Origin: Zanthoxylum bungeanum
Taxonomy: Eukaryota > Streptophyta > Magnoliopsida > Sapindales > Rutaceae
Assembly: GCA_019454045.1 (NCBI GenBank)
Contig: SKCR01015064.1
Coordinates: forward strand, 24,188-88,187
Direction: 5' to 3'
DNA: 64,000 bases
The notes under the pieces were generated by a model. That model was given only the letters and a program-made list of their open reading frames with translations. It searched no databases and had not been told where the DNA came from. Shown piece after piece: positions 35,258 through 47,078 of the stretch (the stretch's first letter is position 1; every line of letters starts with the position of its first letter). A program made the position numbers and the translations under genes.

Positions 35258-35472
35258 GCTTTGATAAAATAAAATCGTGTATGTGAATCGCAAGCACAAC
35301 ATATTCCAAGAGTTTTTATCACACACACATATGCATATAGAGCATCAACAAAAATAATAGCATATCATACATGCATAATCATATATCATACATACAAGGA
35401 TCACATGTATATGTTATTCATGCTCTAACAAGCCATAAAAATATATATTTTTGGTCTTTTTCAATTTCTATT
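35258..35472. repeat. 216-bp direct repeat, right copy
   Basis: Matches 32635-32850 from GCTTTGATAAAATAAAATCG to TTTTTCAATTTCTATT. It then continues into E5 sequence. Confidence 0.9.
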
Positions 35473-35535
35473 TTTTTTGAATTTTTCAGTTTTAAAACAC
35501 AAAAAGTAAAGACACAACATGGCTTGACAATATCC

Positions 35536-35640
35536 AATGGTACGTGGAGTTGTATCCCGAGTGCAGATCATACTACCGTCCATTCGGAATCAGCTACGAA
35601 ATTTATGTCTGGGTTTCCATCCTATATACTAAGGTACATA
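35536..35640. repeat. Dispersed repeat B, copy 1
   Basis: About 105 bp similar to 52277-52382, from GGTACGTGGAGTTGTATCCCG to GGGTTTCCATC. In one plus-strand frame both copies are open and read WYVELYPE then a divergent stretch and VSI.YT. No known protein was recognised. Confidence 0.6.
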
Positions 35641-35750
35641 TAACAAAAACAAAAAACACACACACCCATATGTAGTGAAAGAAAATAATTAAACGTGCAA
35701 AAACATAAAACACACGCACACACATGCAATGGGAAATACAAATGCAACTT

Positions 35751-36263
35751 CTAAGAAGAGTTACATCGAAGTGCACTCTCATCATGCCTGTCAGGATCAA
35801 GGCATTCAGAAGTATAAGGGAAGACATCTTGCTTCCTCTTCCAAATTTTCTTAGGAATTTCTTCCACTTGAGAATTCCTAGTCAACACAGCAAGTTTCTC
35901 ACTAAGGAATTGAGCTTGTTTGGTTAGTGCAGAAACTTGAGAAACTAGATTTGAAGAATCAAATCTAGGTGACACACTTTTACGCCTCTTCTTTTGCTTG
36001 TGCAACATGAAGTACTTAGGCCTAATGGGTCATGCCTTGCCACAATGATGGCAAATAGGCACAAACCTTGGATGAGAGCGAGGTTTACCCAATACACCTC
36101 TAGATCGAGGTTGGGTCACATGACGAGGAACAAATGGAGGAATAATATGACTGCACTCAACAAGTTTCTTGCCTAAGTCATGTTTAGGAGGGTTAGGCGC
36201 AGCTCTAGATGTTGACACCTTATCACAGTTAGGCTCAAAACTAATACCTAACATGTGGTCCAC
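35751..36263 (-). pseudogene. E5 gag C-terminus / gag-pol spacer, broken
   Basis: Two short minus-strand frames (36263-36030 and 36008-35751). The first is basic and Pro-rich and ends RFVPICHHCGKA, the start of a second zinc knuckle of the type found between gag and protease in SIRE-like copia. The second is Lys-rich with a coiled-coil-like stretch. Protease does not follow. Confidence 0.6.
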
Positions 36264-36292
36264 TTCTTATTCCCACTAGAAAATACAGACAA

Positions 36293-37600
36293 CTAGGTTC
36301 TAGTATCTTTAAGTTCAGCCTCTAAAGTTTGGACCCTATCAACTAGGCTTATGTTCCTCTCCTCCAAGTCATCTACCATCAAGAGACTTTGCTCAAATTT
36401 GGCTTGAGCTTCATTCTTTTCTTGCTCAACTAGTTTTAGCCTCTTATTGACCTCTATATTAGTCTTCTTAATAGCTAAACTCTCATTAAACAGTTTAATA
36501 TAAGCTACCTGAAGACTTTCCTCATCAACAGACTCATCGAGAGAGACTTCTGATTCAGCATCATTAACAACTATCTCTCTCTCATCAGCCACACTAGCAG
36601 TAAAGGCCATATAATTGCCTTTAGGAGAATCATCACCTTCAGAATCACTAAGGGATGTTGCCATGGCTTTCTTGCCTTTAGCCCTAAAGTATGTGGGACA
36701 CTCAGATCTAACGTGCCCATATCCTTCGCATTCATGGAACTGGACACCACATGATTTACTATCCATATCCTCTCTAGACTCTCTCCTGCTATGCCTACTC
36801 TCTCTAGGCTCATCCTCTATATCCCTGTCACTACTATGGCCACTCTTCTTCAATTTAAGAAATTTCCTAAACTTTTTTACAAACAAGGTCAAATCATGAT
36901 CTGTGAGGGTATCCTCATCACTAGACGAACCATGAACAACTTCCTTCGCGATCTTCATCGCTATATTTTTGGGCTTTAGATGCCCAGGAAGTTTCTGCTC
37001 ATAAACCTGCAGTTTTCCTATGAGGTCTTCTAAATTAAGCTGATCAAGGTCATTGCTTTCCTCGATAGCGGTGATTTTGGGTAGGAACTTATCAGACATG
37101 GATCTAAGGATTTTCCTAACTATAATTATGGTAGGAATAGTCTCACCTAGGTTAAAGGTTGAGTTAACGATATCGTTAATCTCAACATAAAATTCATCAA
37201 AGGTCTCACCATCCTTCATTCTAGCGACCTCAAACCTAGTAGCAAGATCCCGAAGTCTATTATATTTAACAGATAATGTGCCCTCATGCACAGTCTACAA
37301 GATGTCCCAAGCATTATTGGCTATCTCACACATTGATATTCTCCTAAACTCAGCAGAACAAACAGCACCATGTATGGCATTAACAGCCTTGTTGTTCCTA
37401 TTGCTAGCATTAAATTTGTCCTTGGTCCATGTCATTTTGTCTTTAGGGGAAGAGACCCCATCAACTATAACATCGGGAGGTTTCCACCCGTGTTAAACTG
37501 TCATCTAGACCCTCTCATCTAAGGACTTAAGGAACGCTCTCATGCGAACCTTCCAATGTAAATATTCTCTGCCATCAAAAAATACGGACAATTTAAGGGT
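36293..37600 (-). pseudogene. gag: E5 copia gag, broken near the N-terminus
   Basis: The main open frame is 37291-36293 (about 332 codons) with UBN2-type capsid sequence (FDEFYVEINDIVN, ILRSMSDKF, LIGKLQVYEQ) and then an Arg/Ser-rich and knuckle region, HECEGYGHVRSEC, whose first Cys is replaced. The C-terminus is acidic with a coiled coil. Homology continues upstream in the same frame through a TAG at 37297-37295 (before TVHEGT) and two more stops near 37500, so the true start is nearer 37600. Confidence 0.88.
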
Positions 37601-37640
37601 TGACTACGGTCCATAGCTAATGGGTCAAGGATCGAGTTCA

Positions 37641-37653
37641 GTCTCTGATACCA
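37641..37653 (-). other. E5 primer binding site (initiator tRNA-Met)
   Basis: TGGTATCAGAGAC on the minus strand, two bases inside the 5' LTR; close to the standard TGGTATCAGAGC. Confidence 0.85.
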
Positions 37654-37654
37654 A

Positions 37655-38781
37655 TTGAAATTTCGCGATTAGCCTAAGTTCTGACCCTATACGGAAATAC
37701 AAACAATAAACAGGACAAGTCCTGATTACTGTAACTATGAAATCTCAACAAGCAACCACGATAACCAATAATTAAAATATGCTACAAATATAAAAACAAT
37801 AACAATAAATTAAAGCAGCAAATATAAATCAAACACATAAAATCAACACAAGTAATTTTGGTGACGAAGTGGAAAACTCTTGCGAGTAAAAAACCACTCC
37901 GGGTATATCGGCTACTAGCCCAATCCACTATATAAGAATAACTTACAGAGATGGCCAAGACCTATGGTGGCAAATGCCAAGACCTATGGTGGCAAATCCA
38001 CCGACTCAATTACCTAAATACTGCAAGAACTCAAGGTAGCTCCTCAAGCCCGCGACCCACAGTTTTCTTCAGAACCTCTGAAGTCTCTAAGTAGATTGTA
38101 TCACCTCTGACGTCGGAACTCCGACTACCAAACTTCCTCCTAAAGAACTCTGAAGGATTAGGAATTTTGGGTTAAGTTGTGTTGAAGGTTTATCAAAGAT
38201 TGAATCTCACCATTAATGAAGAAGACAAGGAGATGAAGAAGTCTTCAATGGTGGAATCAAGAAAGGTTGAAAGCTTTGAGAGATTTAGGCTCAAGGCAAA
38301 TGTGTTTCAACTGATGGGGATGGTGGCTACATGTTATATTTATAGGTAGGGTGAAAAGTTAGGGTTTTTCAAAGTGAAAAGGCACAAAAACGTGTTCAGA
38401 TGCGACTGGCGTTTGAATGTTTACTCGAACACTGCACGAACGCACGCCTACTGGAAAGACTTGTTCGAATGCCCCTCGAACGCACAACGAATGGATGCTA
38501 TCTGGAATGATCCCGTTCGAACCCAACAAGAACGTGCCTCAAATGTTTGCTCTTTGGAATGATCCCGTTCGAACCCAATAGAGAATGTGACACTAACGCC
38601 ACACGTTCGAACCAAATAATGAACGCAGCACTAACGCTAATCGTTCGAACACGGCAACGAACATATGTCTAATGCACAGCAGCCAAAAACCAGTCCAATT
38701 GCACAAAGATCTTCATGATAGATTACAACTCAATTGAACTCGTTTTGTCACGGACACATGCCAATAAAAAAGGTGCTAACA
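37655..38781 (-). repeat. E5 5' LTR (minus orientation)
   Basis: 1127 bp, paired with 30368-31484, with TATA at 38337-38344 and the CGTTCGAAC cluster at 38395-38665. Flanked by the GAATG target copy at 38782-38786. Confidence 0.94.
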
Positions 38782-38786
38782 GAATG

Positions 38787-41725
38787 GAAATCTGAAACTG
38801 AAACATGACCTAAGAACTGAGATCTTAATGATGTGACTGAACATGAACCTTAAAATTGAAATGACACTTGAGCTACAATCTTGGACATGACCTGGGGAAT
38901 ATGTGAACATGACTTGGAAGTGACATGGAGTATTTGACATGACTGAAGACCTAGCCTGAAATGTTGTCATGAATTGCAACTTAAAGACATTCTGTCATGA
39001 TCTGAACTTGCATACCTGAACTAAACATGCATGACTTGCCTAACTGGAAAATATGACTTGTCATTCGTAATCTTATACTGAACTACTTGAACTGAACATG
39101 ACTATTTGAAAACATAATTTGCAACTTGTAAATCATGCTCATGAGCTAGAAAACTTAACTTTGTGCTAAAAATATGTAACTGGTATTAAAAATTTATCAT
39201 GATCTGAACTCTGAAAACCATGTACATGCTTGAAAACTGAATCTCATACAAATTGTATCGGTGTACTAAAAACATACATGTGCAATGATCGAGATTAAGA
39301 CATCTCCCCCGCATCGTCATACGTACCGAGATTGGACCGTCGCCCCATGTATGCTGGTACATGCCCTGAAAACATGAAAATCACACTTTAGCATTGTAAC
39401 CTGTGGGTTTAAGACCTACCTAGCAGGACCTGACATCACGTAGGCAGGGGAAATGTGAACATGAACATGAGCAGAAAAGGGTAATCAATGCCCTAATGCT
39501 ATCTGAGCAAACTCGAGATGCTAAAGTTGAGGGGACAACACTAAACTAGTGATTTGAAAACACACACACACATATATATTTATAAAATCATTTCCTAAAT
39601 CATGATATGAATTTCATAAAACCATTTTTGAAATCATAAACATAAACATGTAATCTAAAAAATATAACTTAAAGACTAACATGCATGGTACGTGACTGAC
39701 TTGGAACTGACATGAAAACATGAAATAGGAACTTGTGACCTGAACTAACATGCATAACATGACTTGAAGAACATGAAAGACATGCCTAAACTAAATTATG
39801 TAGATGAACAAAAATATCGAATACATGATCTGAAGGGCTATACATAAACTAAAATTATTAGAGAAATGGGTTGTCACATGCTGAAACATGAATCCTAGAC
39901 ATGTATACATAACATGAGCTGAAAATAAGTTAGAAACTTAAATCATGAATTAATAACATGAACTAGAAACATAAATGAATACTTAAACTGAATACATAAG
40001 CTAACATATAAACTGAAGATATAACATGAATACATGTGCTGAAATACGCAAATTGAATTCATGAGCTGAGAATACAAGTTCAAAGCATAAAATAAAAGTA
40101 TATGCTAGTAACGAAGGCAATAACATAATCACATAACATGAACTGAAAATATAAACTGAAGAGATAAATGGAAATTACAAAAATTATAGAGTCAAACAAA
40201 CGCAAATAACTGAAAATAAGGTAGAGAGAGATAACATCCACTCACTGACTAATGTCCACTGCATGCGTGCCTGAATGCTATTGAAAGGACTCATGTGAGG
40301 GAGCTAATGAAACTTGTGTTCAAGTATATTTTGCATACTCAAACTAAGTATACTGAACGTGTTCATGGATGTCGTGAATGCATGTATATGTTGTATACAT
40401 GATGAAGAGATTTATCATTATAACTTGAGATGTTTACTTAACATAGGAAGCTATACTGATATATTGCTTAACTTGACTATAATACTAATTATAAATGATG
40501 TGCGCATGACATGACATGTTATGCTCGTGACATGACGTAATCGTGACATGTTGTGCTCGTGATATCTCAACGTAACCAATTCGGCTACTTGAAATGCCCA
40601 AATGCAACTAGCGGCCAAAACCTAAATTCGGCCTACACATGCGGCAAAACCACTTCGCCCTAAAAATGATAGCCACAGTCACAATGGCACATTCCTAACC
40701 ATTTCTTATTTAATTTTAGACTCTAATCACCGAAATCGCCAAACTACCCAAATCCTAGGCCTAAACCACCCATTCCCGTGGTTGATTGGCTACAACTAAA
40801 TCCATGCATTATTCATGTCTCTAACATCCTATAAAACTTGTCAAGTATGCAAATCATACATAATGAACCCCAAAAATGAAATGCCTACATTGGGGGGTTT
40901 TGAAGAAATCATGAAAAAAATGCTAAAAATAGAAATATAAGACTTACATGAGCTCTATAATGCATGAAATACGTGAAAAACTCGAGGTTTAGGCTGAAAA
41001 TGCGTGCCCTATGAGAGAGGAACCAAAACTAAAATGAAGAGGGATGTTCTAGTTTTTATAAACTTGTTAGGACTGGTATGCCAGCCTTATAGACTGATAT
41101 GTTGTTTTCGTGAGAAAACAAGAAGGTTTTCGACACTGATGACTAGATTAATGACTGATATGCATGGCTTGTCACCAGTATGCTAGTGACTAAGATCCAT
41201 ATAGAGATCAGTATAATTTCCAATGGTTCCAATAATGGTGTTCTGGATGCAGTGGCATTGGTATATCAGTATACCGACCGGTATGCTAGTCTCATAATTG
41301 ATACATGTCCTACATAAATGAATAATGCTTCCGACTGCCCGTGATCTTGGATCGTCGCCTCTGTCAACATGCATACTGATTATACGAGAGATAAAAATCG
41401 CATACATGACCAACATGACCATGATGTCAATGACATGCATTACTGTACATGCTAAAATATGGGGTGTTACATTGGGATTTGTTGTTCTGATTCTCTTGGA
41501 CAATTAAGATGGTTACTGACTTAGTTGCTAAACCAGAATAGATAATCTAAATTACATATCCAATTTTAGGGATATAATCATGTAAAAATAATAGTTTCTT
41601 ATGCAGTATGGATTGACATTAATTGGTCATGTCTCAAGATCCTTGACTGACATTAAGTAAGCTCCATTGGGTATTTGTTTATATATTAATAATGTTTCTT
41701 AGCTTTTAGTGTCATTTATAGGTCA
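38787..41725. other. Old repetitive sequence rich in ACATGAACTGAA words
   Basis: About 2.9 kb, continuous with 29952-30367 before E5 inserted. It is low-complexity with countless ACATGA, CTGAA and CATGAC words between 38790 and 40560. A phrase GGGGTGTTACATT near 41460 resembles gypsy LTR starts. I see no gene; open frames are short and unrecognised. Confidence 0.5.
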
Positions 41726-42095
41726 TTGTAGGAGCAAAATAGGGTTTACCGCTATGTTGGGCTCGGAACTCATAGAGAGTATGGATAGCTTACGACGGAC
41801 TAACAAGAGAATGAATGAGTCACCACCCAGTATAAGACATTGAGAATGATTTAAGGCCGCACTACACCACTCACAAGATCCGACCTTAAACTCGTATAGG
41901 TTCGGAATGGTCCTTTATTGATGCTAGCATAATATTTAGGTTTAAATGAAGTATCACCATGTCTTATAATGTATTATCACACAATGACAGTTTTAAAAGC
42001 AAATGATAACACAAACAAATAATAAAGGTAGTAATAAAAAATGGCAATTCAGAAAGTCACAAATGTCTAGCAATTACTATAAAAATAACAAAATG
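41726..42095. repeat. Dispersed repeat A, copy 2
   Basis: Aligns with 11284-11650 from TGTAGGAGC to the GTAATAAAA region. Both are followed by unrelated sequence. Confidence 0.75.
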
Positions 42096-42384
42096 AGAAT
42101 TAAACATATCATAATGCACATCTCACCGGCCTGGTTTCGGGGAAGCCTGGTCTTACATTATTTACACAATCTATGTCCGGCGAGGCTTAGTGCAAGTCTG
42201 ACCAGATATTCTTCGTACGGGCATAAGCATAAATAGTGCATGAATATGTGTAACTAGCAGTAATAATAAAATAGAAATAAAATTACTATAGAGCCGAGCA
42301 ATTAGTAATAAAACAGTAAGTAAACAAGATAACAGTAAATAAACAACCATAATTAGATAAAAACAGGGTATATGTCTCATCGGC
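42096..42384. other. Spacer left of E3
   Basis: No gene. It contains CCGGCCTGGTTTCGGGGAAGCC and similar text that resumes in diverged form after E3 at 51857 (CCCGGCTTCGGAGAAGCC). It ends in TCGGC, the probable target site of E3. Confidence 0.5.
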
Positions 42385-42619
42385 TGATGAGTGGTAAAAC
42401 TATCACTATTTCCCACTCATTTAACTTAATATCTTGTATAGTTTCTTGAGTTTTGTGAATATTTTGATGTGTTTTGTGTTATTTTGTAGATAAATAAAGT
42501 TTCAGGACATTCTGGAGGTGATTTGGAGCAAAACAGTGAAATTTGGTGAAATTTGGCAAAAAGGGTATTTTGGTAATTTTGGGCATCTCGACACTGAAAC
42601 CCTTGGCATCCCGACCTCT

Positions 42620-42800
42620 AACGTGCATCGGAGACTGCTAATATGCACCATGTCAACAAGTCAAAGTTTCCAAGTTTGACTTTGCTAACGTGCACCATGC
42701 CACGTGTCATCATCACAAGCAATCTGCTAACGTGCACCGCATGCCACGTGTCAAAAATTCAACGAGCCGTTTTTTTTAGCCACCATGCCACGTGTCGAAA
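42620..42800 (+). promoter_or_regulatory. G-box/ABRE array in E3 5' LTR U3
   Basis: Three GCCACGTGTC motifs (near 42709, 42743 and 42787) alternate with CTAACGTGCACC motifs, 85-260 bp upstream of the TATA at 42881. The 3' LTR repeats this at about 50365-50545. It corresponds to the longer array of E2n. Confidence 0.72.
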
Positions 42801-42880
42801 ATTCAGCGATTCAAAAAAATAAAATAAAAAAATAAAAAAATAATCAGAAAAATAATAATAAAGAATTGAATTTTTTTGCC

Positions 42881-42888
42881 TATAAATT
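42881..42888 (+). promoter_or_regulatory. TATA box of E3 5' LTR
   Basis: TATAAATT in GCCTATAAATTGAG, the same context as in E2n. The 3' LTR has TATAAATG at 50611-50618. Confidence 0.65.
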
Positions 42889-43147
42889 GAGTTTGATTTC
42901 TTAAGTTTCAAATGTACCTCATCCTCTGAAATCCTTATAAATAAATTGAGAGTTCTCTTCTTTAGTTTCTTTTATTCAGTTTTATTTACGTTTGTAGTAG
43001 TATTTCTCTTCTATAAATAGTAGTTTTCATTCATCCATGAGGAACTAACTTCTCCATGCTGAGGTAAAAAAGGTAATTCTTTTACTTTTGCTATTTAGAT
43101 TAATCTCTTTTAAAATATAAACTAATTAAAACCTAAATTAATAAAGG

Positions 43148-43310
43148 ATACCGCCATTCCAGACGGTTGGTTATTCAATTTAAATTGGTTAAACCTGACT
43201 TAATGAGGATACCGTCATACTTGACGGTTAGTTTAAGTTTATATTTTTGTTCCGCCTTATGGCTGGTATATTTGAATTTGACTTAATCAGGATACCGCCA
43301 TTCCGGACGG
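43148..43310 (+). repeat. ACCGCC/CGGT hairpin units in E3 LTR
   Basis: Three units: ACCGCCATTCCAGACGGT, ACCGTCATACTTGACGGT and ACCGCCATTCCGGACGGT, plus a CCGCCTTATGGCTGG form. The second forms a perfect 6-bp stem (ACCGTC/GACGGT). They are counterparts of the ACCGCCTATATGGCTGGT units of E2n. Confidence 0.7.
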
Positions 43311-44186
43311 TTGATTTAAAATATAACAAGATTATATATATTATTTTATGGGAGATATCTAAATAGTGAATAGTAGAAGTTAATTCATTTTACCTTAGCA
43401 TTTCTTTTTATTACTTTTCAGTAATTTCATTTTATGTCTTTTAAGTTTATATCAGCTTTAGCTATGTGTTGTAACTAAATTAAATATCTGGGGTTGTGAT
43501 AAAATCTAATATCACCGGTTTTAAAAAGGATTAGATTATAGTTTGGGTAATTAAAGAGTTATTTGTTGAGTCATAATCTTAATGCCTTTTTATTAACTGA
43601 TCACTAATAAAATTGAATAGATAAACCTAAAATGAACTAGACATAGGGACTTTAATTTTAAAGACCTTATACTCAACAACCCACGATCTTCTTTAAGGAT
43701 AGATAAACCTTTAATAGATTTCCTTACAGGATAGGAATATACCTGTTGGGCGGGGGTAATCATAATTGGAATTCAAACTTAATGAATCTAGGTAATTTGG
43801 TTGACATAGACATATGATTCAATTGAATTAAACTAGGTATTTGTAAATGACCATCGGAAGAGGCTTTTACATAATTTAATATTCCAGATTAATAAATCAA
43901 TATTTACCCAACTATGATTTAACTACTTCATCTTTTAATTAATATTGGAAGAATTCACAACCCTAGATAGTTTTAATTCTCATTAATCTACTCTCAATTT
44001 CTTTTACTTGTTTTAAATTTAGAAACATCATTATCCTTTCAAACAACTTGTTAGATATTAGTAATCACTTGACCTCATAAAATTAATAGAATAGATATTA
44101 AGTCCTCGTGGGATCGATACTTTTTATACTACTTGAACGATACGTTCGCTTGCGTTATAAGTGTGTGATTACGCCGGTCAAGTTTT

Positions 44187-44204
44187 TGGCGCCGTTGCCG
44201 GGGA
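44187..44204 (+). other. E3 primer binding site, tRNA-Asp
   Basis: TGGCGCCGTTGCCGGGGA, 18 of 18 to the plant tRNA-Asp 3' end, six bases after the LTR. Confidence 0.92.
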
Positions 44205-44313
44205 CTTCTTTATCTTTTACTTTTAGTTTAGGGGTTAGATACGTTACTTGTATCTAATTTTATTTTTACTAATTGTTTTCGTTTTATTGTGTTTCAGGTT
44301 ATCAGAATCTTAA

Positions 44314-45660
44314 TGAGACGAACCAGAAGCTTTGAACTACGACCGCTTGACCCAGAAATTGAAAGAACCATCAGACATTGAGAAGGGAAAGGAGACAAGG
44401 CCAAGAAGCAATTGTTAACATGGAACCTGAACCTTTGGAGATTGCACCACCAATTCCCATTCGAGACAGAACCATTCCGGTGGTTGATGGCCTCATTTCA
44501 TGTATTGTACTTCCTCCTTTACCAGCGAATGCAGGTGACATCAAAACTTGCATTCAGATGATTCAGCAATCAGTTCAGTTTGGGGGGAAGGCAACTGAAG
44601 ATCCTAATGCCCACATCAGCAACTTCCTGGAAGTTTGCGGTACTTTCAATTACAACCGAGAAGCTGAAGAAGCAATGCGACTGCATGTTTTTCCATACTC
44701 CTTGAAGGACAGAGCTAAAGCTTGGCTACATTCACTTCTACCAGGTTCCATTACAACTTGGAATACTTTAGCCACCAAATTTCTTGCAAAGTACTTTCCA
44801 CCAGCCAGAACTGGAAAACTGAGGAATGACATCACATCCTTTGTACAACAAGAATCAAAAACTCTCTACGAAGCTTGGGAAAGGTACAAAGATTTGCTCC
44901 GGAAATGTCCTCACCATGAGATTCCAAAATGGCTTCAAGTCCAAACATTCTATAATGGACTTTCTGGAATAATGAGAACCACAATTGATGCTGCTGTTGG
45001 AGGAGCATTGATGGAAAAATTAGAAGAACAAGCCTGGGACCTAATCGAAGAAATGGCCAACAACAATTCATTGTGGCCAACAGAAAGGAGCATGATTCAA
45101 CGAATTGCTGGAATTTATGAAGTTGGAGCCAATACAGCAGTCAGTGCCAAACTGGATCAGATATGCAAATTCATGGAACTCTCGGCAGGAAAAGCAACAT
45201 TGGATCCACAAATTCTCCATATGGAGGAGCAAAAGAATTAAACCAACTTGAAGAAACGGTGAATTATGTCAACAATTTCAACAGACAGGGGAATAATCCA
45301 TATTCCAACACCTACAATCCAGGGTGGAGGAATCATCCCAATTTCTCATGGAGCAACAATTCAGGACAAAAGAACTATCCACCACCAGGATTCCAACAGC
45401 AAAACCAGGAGTTTGAAAAAGATCCAGAAATGAAAGATTGGCTTGTAGAGATGTTCAAAAAGCAACAAGCATCATATGATGCTATGTTTCAAAGCCAATC
45501 TGCTTCCATTAAAGCAATGGAGAATCAAATTGGGCAACTGGCCAATGCTCAGAGTTACAGACCGCCAAGTACCCTTTCTAGCACACAACAGAACCAAATC
45601 AAGGAACAGGGAGAAAGGAGCATGTCATGCCATCATGTTAAAAAGCGGTACTGAAATCAA
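44314..45660 (+). pseudogene. gag: E3 Athila-type gag, frameshifted
   Basis: The natural start is probably the ATG at 44314 (MRRTRSFELRP). A frameshift near 44380 leads into the long frame 44378-45241 with the retrotransposon gag domain (AKAWLHSLLPGSITTWNTL, FYNGLSG). A second shift near 45200 enters 45163-45654, with the Asn-rich segment GNNPYSNTYNPGWRNHPNF and IGQLANAQ, both typical of Athila gag as I recall it. A third shift near 45620 leads to the protease frame. Confidence 0.88.
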
Positions 45661-46583
45661 CAAAGATGTTGGAGCCAAAATAGCAGCTGAGGAAGTTCCA
45701 AAAGAAGCAGAGCAACAGATGGAGGAAAAAGAAGCAAAGGAAAAAGAACAGATTACTCCACCTCCACATTTTCCTCAGCGTCTTCAGAAAAACAAACTGG
45801 ACAAGCAGTTTCCTCGATTCCTAGAGTTTTTCAAAAAGCTGCACTTCAACATCCCATTTGCAGAAGCCTTGGAACAAATGCCCAGCTATGTCAAATTCAT
45901 GGAAGACATTCTTTCACGAAAATGGAGATTGGGAGATTACGAGACAGTAGCATTGACGGAAGAATGTAGTGCCATCATTCAGAGGAAACTTCCCCCTAAG
46001 TTGAAAGATCCTGGCAGTTTCACCATTCCTTGCAATATAGGAGAACATAACTTTGGTAAGGCTTATGTGATTTAGGTGCAAGTGTTAACTTGATGCTTTT
46101 TTTTCTATTTTCAGGAAACTGCAGATTGGAGAAACAATGCCCACCTCAGTCCTCTACAACTTGCTGATAGAACGCTCTATTTCCAAAAGGCGTTGTTGAG
46201 AATGTGTTGGATAAGGTTGACAAATTCATTTTCCCAGCAGATTTTATTGTCCTTGATATGGAGGAAGACGCAGACGTGCCAATCATCCTCGGAAGACCAT
46301 TCTTGGCTACAGGTCGAACCATTATTGATGTACAAAAGGAGAATTAACCATGAGGGTACAGGACCAGGAAGTAACATTCAATGTTTTCAAGGCTATGAAT
46401 TTCCCAGATGATGAAAAGAAAGAGGAATGTTTCAGACTTGATGTGATACACAGTACCATTCAGAACTCCAATGCAATGCAAATTTCTACTGACAAACTTA
46501 AAACATGTCAATTGCCTGTGCCTGAAGATAAAGCGTCTTTTGTACTGAAAGAGCCAATTCTTGAACTACAAGCAACAGAATAG
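45661..46583 (+). pseudogene. pol: E3 Athila-type protease region, broken
   Basis: The linker (LDKQFPRFLEFFKKLHFNI, LEQMPSYVKFMEDIL) and KLPPKLKDPGSFTIPC lead to the protease active site CDLGASVNLM at about 46065, reached only after a frameshift near 46060. The C-terminal half (VPIILGRPFLATGRTIID, about 46277-46340) is in two further frames. It ends near 46583, where reverse transcriptase would normally follow. Confidence 0.85.
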
Positions 46584-46940
46584 AAAGAGATCCACCAGCT
46601 CAACGAATTGGAGGAATTTCACAATCAGCATTTTGAGGATGCCAAATTGTACAAAGAAAAGGCAAAGAAAAGACATGATGAGAAATTAGTGCGCATATAA
46701 CTGGAACCAGGGCAGAAGGTACTGTTAAACAAATCAAGGGTGAAATTCTTCCCATGGAAGCCAAAATCACGGTGGTCAGGTCCATTTATGATCACCAAGG
46801 TTTTACCAGATAGAGCCGTTGAGATACATGATCCTGACTTCAACAAAACTTTCAAGGTTAAAAATAGGCGTGTTAAGCACTACTGGAGAGAATCGTTGGA
46901 TCGACAAAAAGAAAGTGTCACACTTTCAGATCCAGCATAA
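46584..46940 (+). pseudogene. pol: E3 integrase C-terminal tail; RT, RNase H and integrase core deleted
   Basis: From the TAG at about 46581 the sequence jumps directly to the end of integrase (LNELEEFHNQHFEDAKLYKEK, KRHDEKLV, then KFFPWKPKSRWSGPFMITKV and HYWRESLD). About 3 kb of pol that would lie between protease and this tail in a complete Athila element is absent. One stop (TAA near 46698) interrupts the tail. Confidence 0.85.
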
Positions 46941-46978
46941 CATTCAGGCAGTCACGTCTAGCTGACGACTTAAAACTT

Positions 46979-47001
46979 AGCGCTCGCAGGGAGGCAACCC
47001 A
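46979..47001 (+). other. Conserved post-pol motif GGGAGGCAACCCA
   Basis: AGCGCT, four bases, then GGGAGGCAACCCA; it matches the E2n motif at 18591-18613 on the minus strand. Its role is unknown; it marks the end of pol and the start of the extra-gene region in both elements. Confidence 0.7.
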
Positions 47002-47078
47002 TGCAATTTGTGTATATATTGTGATTTGATATGATTTAATTTTGTGTGTTTAGTTTTTGCAGATTAAGACATTTCAAG

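Larger units (their letters stand above)
30368..38781 (-). mobile_element. E5: Ty1/copia element, minus strand, gag kept and pol missing
   Basis: LTRs at 37655-38781 (5' in element sense) and 30368-31484 (3') begin TGTTAGCAC on the minus strand and end TTTCA or TTTTCA. The target duplication is GAATG (30363-30367 and 38782-38786). A TGGTATCAGAGAC primer site and an AAAGGGGAGAT polypurine tract flank the interior. The interior has a gag and a gag-pol spacer but no protease, integrase or RT, so the copy is non-autonomous. Several GGGGGAG tracts on the minus strand between 31740 and 31960 recall the 3' region of SIRE-like copia elements. A 2.4 kb foreign segment sits at 32850-35257. Confidence 0.92.
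42385..44180 (+). repeat. E3 5' LTR
   Basis: 1796 bp, paired with 50127-51853; differences are few by eye, the largest being about 50 bp near 44000-44050 that is missing in the 3' copy. The order is U3 with G-boxes, TATA at 42881, then hairpin units with ACCGCC/CGGT stems (43148-43310). Confidence 0.95.
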
